Of a stretch of DNA of 64,000 bases, positions 60,499 to 64,000 are shown in pieces (position 1 is the stretch's first letter; every line of letters begins with the position of its first letter). The translations under genes were made by a program, and so were the position numbers. The notes under the pieces are model-generated. The model saw nothing but the letters and a program-made list of their open reading frames with translations. It did no database searches and had not been told where the DNA came from. This stretch comes from JAABTH01 sp964390725 (GTDB lineage Bacteria > Bacillota > Dethiobacteria > DTU022). The stretch spans positions 1 to 64,000 of the forward strand of contig CAYMIW010000001.1 of the NCBI GenBank assembly GCA_964390725.1. The letters are read 5' to 3'.

Positions 60499-61494
60499 AT
60501 GACTGCTGATAATCATAAATTCTTGGCTGATAAGGGAAGCATACTAAAAGTTTGTTTAACAGCAAGCTTAATTATATTTTTATTTTTATTACCTTTATTT
60601 GTTGGTTCTCCGTACTACTTGCATATATTGTTGTTAACTTTTATATATACTGTTGCATCTATAAGTTTACGCACAATTACAATATCTGGTCAATTTCCTC
60701 TTGCTCATGCTGCATTTATGGGGATTGGTGCATATTTTTCTGCTTTAGCCGCAAAATTTTGGGGTTGGCCGCCGTTACTCTGTATTCTATTGAGTGCTTT
60801 TGCAACCATGTTTATTGGGATGTTGGTTGGTTATTTGTTTTCAAGATTACGTACATTATATTATGCCATCGGTAGCCTTTTTTTCGGAATAGGGGTTATA
60901 TACATTATATATGCTTTTCCCTGTACTGGTGGTTACACAGGGATGATGGGTATTCCAAGGCTATTTCAGAGTGCTGATAAATTACCTTATTACTATTTCT
61001 TTTTGATAGTTGCGGTTTTTAGTATTGCTGCTCTTTACAGGTTTGAGCATTCTCATATTGGGACAATTCTTAAAGCAATCTCTCAATCTCATTTAGTTGC
61101 TTCAAGTATTGGTATTAATGAAGTTTGGTATAGAGTTCTGGTGAATGGAGTGGGTTGCTTCTTTGTTGGTCTGATTGGTGCTGGTTATGCTCATTATAAC
61201 ATGGCTATGTCACCTACTGCTTTTGATTTTATGGCTACATTATGGTTGTGTATGTATGTGCTTATAGGTGGAATAACAAGTTTTGCCGGGCCAATAATCG
61301 GGACTTTCATTCTCTTTTTGCTCCCAGAATTTGTACGTGGTTTGCAAATATACGCCCCCTATTTTTCTGCATTTTTGTTGTTTATTGTAATATTTTTTAT
61401 GCCCAAAGGTTTGGTAAGTTTACCAAATTTATTGAAAGATTATTTTTTAAAACGGAAGGAAGGGGGGGGAATCAGCAATGTTTCTGGAAGTTAA
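60499..61494 (+). CDS. ABC importer permease (LivM-type)
   Basis: 331 residues and about nine transmembrane segments. SLRTITISGQFPLAHAAFMGIGAYFSALAAKFWG near residue 55 and ILKAISQSHLVASSIGINEVWYRVLVNGVG (coupling loop) are LivM features, as is YVLIGGITSFAGPIIGTFILFLLPE. AGGAGG is 12 nt before ATG 60499. Its 3' end overlaps the first ATPase gene by 17 bp. Confidence 0.93.
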   Translation: MTADNHKFLADKGSILKVCLTASLIIFLFLLPLFVGSPYYLHILLLTFIYTVASISLRTITISGQFPLAHAAFMGIGAYFSALAAKFWGWPPLLCILLSAFATMFIGMLVGYLFSRLRTLYYAIGSLFFGIGVIYIIYAFPCTGGYTGMMGIPRLFQSADKLPYYYFFLIVAVFSIAALYRFEHSHIGTILKAISQSHLVASSIGINEVWYRVLVNGVGCFFVGLIGAGYAHYNMAMSPTAFDFMATLWLCMYVLIGGITSFAGPIIGTFILFLLPEFVRGLQIYAPYFSAFLLFIVIFFMPKGLVSLPNLLKDYFLKRKEGGGISNVSGS

Positions 61495-62239
61495 AGGTCT
61501 TACTAAAAAATTTGGAGGATTAACAGCTGTTAATAACTTAGATGTGACAGTTAATAAAGGTGAAATAGTGGGTCTAATTGGACCAAACGGTGCAGGGAAA
61601 ACTACTACTTTTAATTTAATAACCAGTGTTGTTCTTCCAACGAAAGGTAAAATATTATTTAATAACGAGGATATAACTTATTGTAAATCACATTCGATAG
61701 CCAGAAAAGGAGTAGGCAGGACATTTCAATTAAACCCTCTCTTTGGAGATTTTGACGTTTTGCAAAATGTATCAACTGCTTTCCACATACCCGATACATC
61801 TAATCTTTTTGATTTCTATTTTAATACGAGGAAACACCGTTATAATAAAGAAAAAATTTTAGAGAAATCTCATGAAATAATTAAACTGGTAGGGTTAGAA
61901 AAGGTTGAAAAAGTGTTAGCAAAGAATCTGCCTCATGGAAATCAAAAAATGCTTGGAATAGCCAGAGCCTTGGCGATTAATCCGAAAATTCTTCTGCTTG
62001 ATGAACCAATTGCAGGGATGAACCCGGACGAGGTCGATTCTATACTCAAGGCCATTAATAAGATACGTGCACAGGGGGTAACTGTGCTTGTAATTGAGCA
62101 CAATATGTTGATGATGAATATTTGCGATAGAGTTGTTGTTATGAGCTTTGGTCAAAAAATTGCTGAAGGAACTCCGCAGGAAATTAGAGATAATGAAGAG
62201 GTACAAACGGCATATTTTGGTGGTGGATATATTGCTTAA
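61478..62239 (+). CDS. ABC importer ATPase (LivG-type)
   Basis: 253 residues. Walker A GPNGAGKTTTFN, the LivG-specific GVGRTFQLNPLFGDFDVLQNV, signature LPHGNQKMLGIARALA (a variant of the LSGGQ loop), Walker B ILLLDEPIAGMNPDE and the switch His in VIEHNM. The C-terminus YFGGGYIA is characteristic. It starts at ATG 61478 inside the end of livM, behind AGGAAGGGGGGGG. It powers the importer together with the next gene. Confidence 0.93.
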   Translation: MFLEVKGLTKKFGGLTAVNNLDVTVNKGEIVGLIGPNGAGKTTTFNLITSVVLPTKGKILFNNEDITYCKSHSIARKGVGRTFQLNPLFGDFDVLQNVSTAFHIPDTSNLFDFYFNTRKHRYNKEKILEKSHEIIKLVGLEKVEKVLAKNLPHGNQKMLGIARALAINPKILLLDEPIAGMNPDEVDSILKAINKIRAQGVTVLVIEHNMLMMNICDRVVVMSFGQKIAEGTPQEIRDNEEVQTAYFGGGYIA

Positions 62240-62936
62240 AGCTATTGGATTAACTGTTTGTTATGGTAAATCTGTTGCTGTGGATAATGTGTCTCTGGAA
62301 ATCGATAATAAAGAAGTAGTCAGTATTGTTGGTGCTAACGGTGCTGGTAAGAGTACTATTCTTCAGGCAATATCAGGTTTAGTTCCTCTAAGAACTGGAG
62401 AAATATGGTTTGATAATAAAAGAATAGATGGCCTGCAAACCGTTGATATCGTCAGGTTAGGTATTATACATGTGCCTGAAGGTCGTTGGCTTTTTCCTCA
62501 TCTTAGCGTATTGGTCAATCTACAACTAGGTGCAAGCCTGCGTAAGAATAAAAAAGAAGTTAATAATAGTTTGCAGGAAATGTTTGAACTATTCCCAAGG
62601 TTGAAAGAAAGAAGTAACCAAAAAGCCGGAACTCTCAGTGGAGGAGAACAACAGATGGTAGCCATAGCACGTGGCTTAATGGCTCAACCAAAGCTCCTTT
62701 TAATGGATGAACCCTCACTAGGGCTTGCTCCTATTATAGTTCAACAACTAGGCGAAGTAATTAAAGGTATTAATAAAAGGGGAGTGAGCGTTTTACTGGT
62801 TGAGCAGAATGTTTCTCTAGCTATAAGTGTGTCAACAAAAGGTTATGCTCTGCAAACCGGCAAAGTTGTACTTGAAGGGGAAATAGAGGAAATTAAATCT
62901 GATGATGTAATAAAAAGAGCTTTTCTGGGTTCTTAG
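62232..62936 (+). CDS. ABC importer ATPase (LivF-type)
   Basis: 234 residues from TTG 62232, giving MLKAIGLTVCYGKSVAVDNV as in LivF; GTG 62223 is a possible alternative, and the longer frame to 62148 overlaps livG without need. Walker A GANGAGKSTIL, LGIIHVPEGRWLFPHLSVLVNL (LivF mark), signature LSGGEQQMVAIARGL, Walker B LLLMDEPSLGLAP and switch VEQN. It overlaps the livG stop by 8 bp. A weak hairpin with a T run (62971-62980) lies after the gene, before the regulator. Confidence 0.93.
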   Translation: MLKAIGLTVCYGKSVAVDNVSLEIDNKEVVSIVGANGAGKSTILQAISGLVPLRTGEIWFDNKRIDGLQTVDIVRLGIIHVPEGRWLFPHLSVLVNLQLGASLRKNKKEVNNSLQEMFELFPRLKERSNQKAGTLSGGEQQMVAIARGLMAQPKLLLMDEPSLGLAPIIVQQLGEVIKGINKRGVSVLLVEQNVSLAISVSTKGYALQTGKVVLEGEIEEIKSDDVIKRAFLGS

Positions 62937-62999
62937 CTGATAGTTTCATGAAAATTAAGTAAGCAGGCTAGATTTTTTTCTGATAAAGAAGGAAAATCA

Positions 63000-64000
63000 T
63001 TGTTAAGTAAAGGACTTGAAGAACTGGTAACCTTTTCGATGGAATTATTCGAAATGTCTTCAGCGTTTTTAGAAATAGAGTATTTCATTGCTGATTCAGA
63101 TTTAAATATTATAGCAGGGACAGGGAAATATAGTAAAAAGAAAAGCTTAAAGATTGATTTGAATACCCTGGTCAATGTTTTTCCATTAAACCAAAGACAT
63201 GAGTCAAGCAATATATTTCCCGGCGAAGTGGGCAGGAATAGTGATAGTATTGAGGTTATTAATGAAGAATTTAGCTTATGGTATCCAATAATGAGGGGAC
63301 AAGATTTATACTGTTTTCTATGGTTCAGGGCTGTTTTAGAAGGAAAAAAGTTGGAATTGAATCATAAGAAAGAATGTTTCCGGAATTATGCTGTTAAGCT
63401 GACCAAATTAATTTATGAAGAAATCGATAGTGAAAATACAAGGTGCGATTTTAAGTATACCACAGCACTGTTTAATTCCATTGTAAGCATAATTAATTAT
63501 GGTCTAATATTTGTTGACTATGACTGGAAAATACGCTTTGCCAACCTACGCATACTAGATCTGCCTGAGGCAAATGATGAAAATGTATGGGAAAGTGTAA
63601 TTAAAAACGAAGCTGTCAGCAGATTTATAAAAAGGCGCGAGAGTCTTGATTGCCTGGAATTACAAATTGAAAAAGATAATAAATATTTCGAGCTAATTGT
63701 ATCTGGAACACCGGTTTTTAACAGAGGCGAGAACATAGGATACGTGGTCTTGTTAAATGATATAAAGAGTATTAATAAGTTATGGAAAAAGTTTATTGAT
63801 CACGGTGATGATATCAGCTTCAAGGATATAATTGGTGACAGCAGAGTTATGACTGCTATAAAAAGCTATGCTCTTTCTGTGTCTAAAAGTTACTCAACAA
63901 TTTTATTGCAAGGCGAAAGTGGGACAGGCAAAGAATTATTCGTCAGGGCTATCCATAATGCATCTAATCGCAAAAATGGTTCCCTGGTATATATCAATTG
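63000..64000 (+). CDS. Sigma-54-dependent enhancer-binding regulator, 5' part (runs off window)
   Basis: 333 codons are visible, open to the right edge. TTG 63000 is chosen since AAGAAGGA lies 6 nt upstream. An N-terminal sensor region of about 150 residues with no family I recognise is followed by a PAS-like region (about 160-255: SIINYGLIFVDYDWKIRFANL, then YFELIVSGTPVFNRGENIGYVVLLND), then the start of the AAA+ domain: FKDIIGDSRVMTAIKSYA and Walker A QGESGTGKELFVRAIHNAS. It probably activates the -24/-12 promoter at 55765, either by sensing the imported compound or its CoA ester. The GAFTGA motif and DNA-binding domain would be beyond the window. Confidence 0.9.
   Translation, partial: MLSKGLEELVTFSMELFEMSSAFLEIEYFIADSDLNIIAGTGKYSKKKSLKIDLNTLVNVFPLNQRHESSNIFPGEVGRNSDSIEVINEEFSLWYPIMRGQDLYCFLWFRAVLEGKKLELNHKKECFRNYAVKLTKLIYEEIDSENTRCDFKYTTALFNSIVSIINYGLIFVDYDWKIRFANLRILDLPEANDENVWESVIKNEAVSRFIKRRESLDCLELQIEKDNKYFELIVSGTPVFNRGENIGYVVLLNDIKSINKLWKKFIDHGDDISFKDIIGDSRVMTAIKSYALSVSKSYSTILLQGESGTGKELFVRAIHNASNRKNGSLVYIN

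Noticed and set aside
62937..62985. Possible terminator after the LivF gene
   Set aside because: The stem is short and imperfect although a T run is present; read-through to the regulator gene seems as likely.
1..64000. rRNA, tRNA, CRISPR, integrase, prophage or intact transposase
   Set aside because: None of their characteristic sequences or proteins was seen on either strand; only short REP-like repeats and gene remnants hint at mobility.

Overview
The window reads as a moderately AT-rich chromosome segment of an anaerobic Bacillota, most likely a Clostridia-type organism. Supporting signs are strong AGGAGG-type ribosome binding sites, frequent TTG and GTG starts, a PadR/HAAS pair, a LevR-type regulator, mannose-family PTS genes, a dodecin, paired fluoride channels and several ferredoxin-like membrane proteins. 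No rRNA, tRNA, CRISPR array, integrase or intact insertion sequence was seen. Species cannot be named from the sequence alone.

Layout. 1-4000: 3' part of a tryptophan operon in the order trpB(partial)-trpA-trpD-trpC-trpF. 4000-8000: scattered single genes (polyferredoxin-like membrane protein, Cys-rich protein, peroxiredoxin, VOC protein, lipoprotein) plus two copies of a GC-rich REP-like repeat. 8200-10350: TetR regulator with a clear promoter and palindromic operators, coupled to a CrtI-like flavoprotein. 10400-12400: gene debris (a GGR-type N-terminal fragment; a membrane protein broken by two frameshifts and a stop), an HPP protein and a 45-residue membrane peptide. 12450-15520: PadR/HAAS pair and a cupin/two-permease operon behind a long leader. 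15680-17570: class III aminotransferase and a YccF protein.

17684-29773 is the first large system: a LevR-like sigma-54 activator facing a -24/-12 promoter and nine plus-strand genes. These are EIIA, BCCT transporter, UroD-family protein, EIIB, zinc alcohol dehydrogenase, DhnA-type aldolase, fused EIIC-EIID, HPr and EI. It carries a complete private phosphorelay plus catabolic enzymes. The mixture with a BCCT carrier and a UroD/methyltransferase-family protein is unusual and the substrate is not evident.

30000-55000 is a mosaic of housekeeping, stress and signalling genes: two cyclic-di-GMP proteins, a sirtuin homologue whose catalytic His position is Tyr, a universal stress protein, two radical SAM proteins, dodecin, a large surface protein, AraC/GyrI regulator, pirin, a fluoride riboswitch with two crcB genes, and a GGR-family flavoprotein.

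55765-64000 is the second sigma-54 system. A near-consensus -24/-12 promoter precedes an acyl-CoA dehydrogenase, a duplicated cupin protein and a LivKHMGF-type ABC importer. They are followed by a partial sigma-54 enhancer-binding protein that runs off the end of the window and probably controls them. It looks like an import and oxidation module for an unidentified carboxylic acid or amide.
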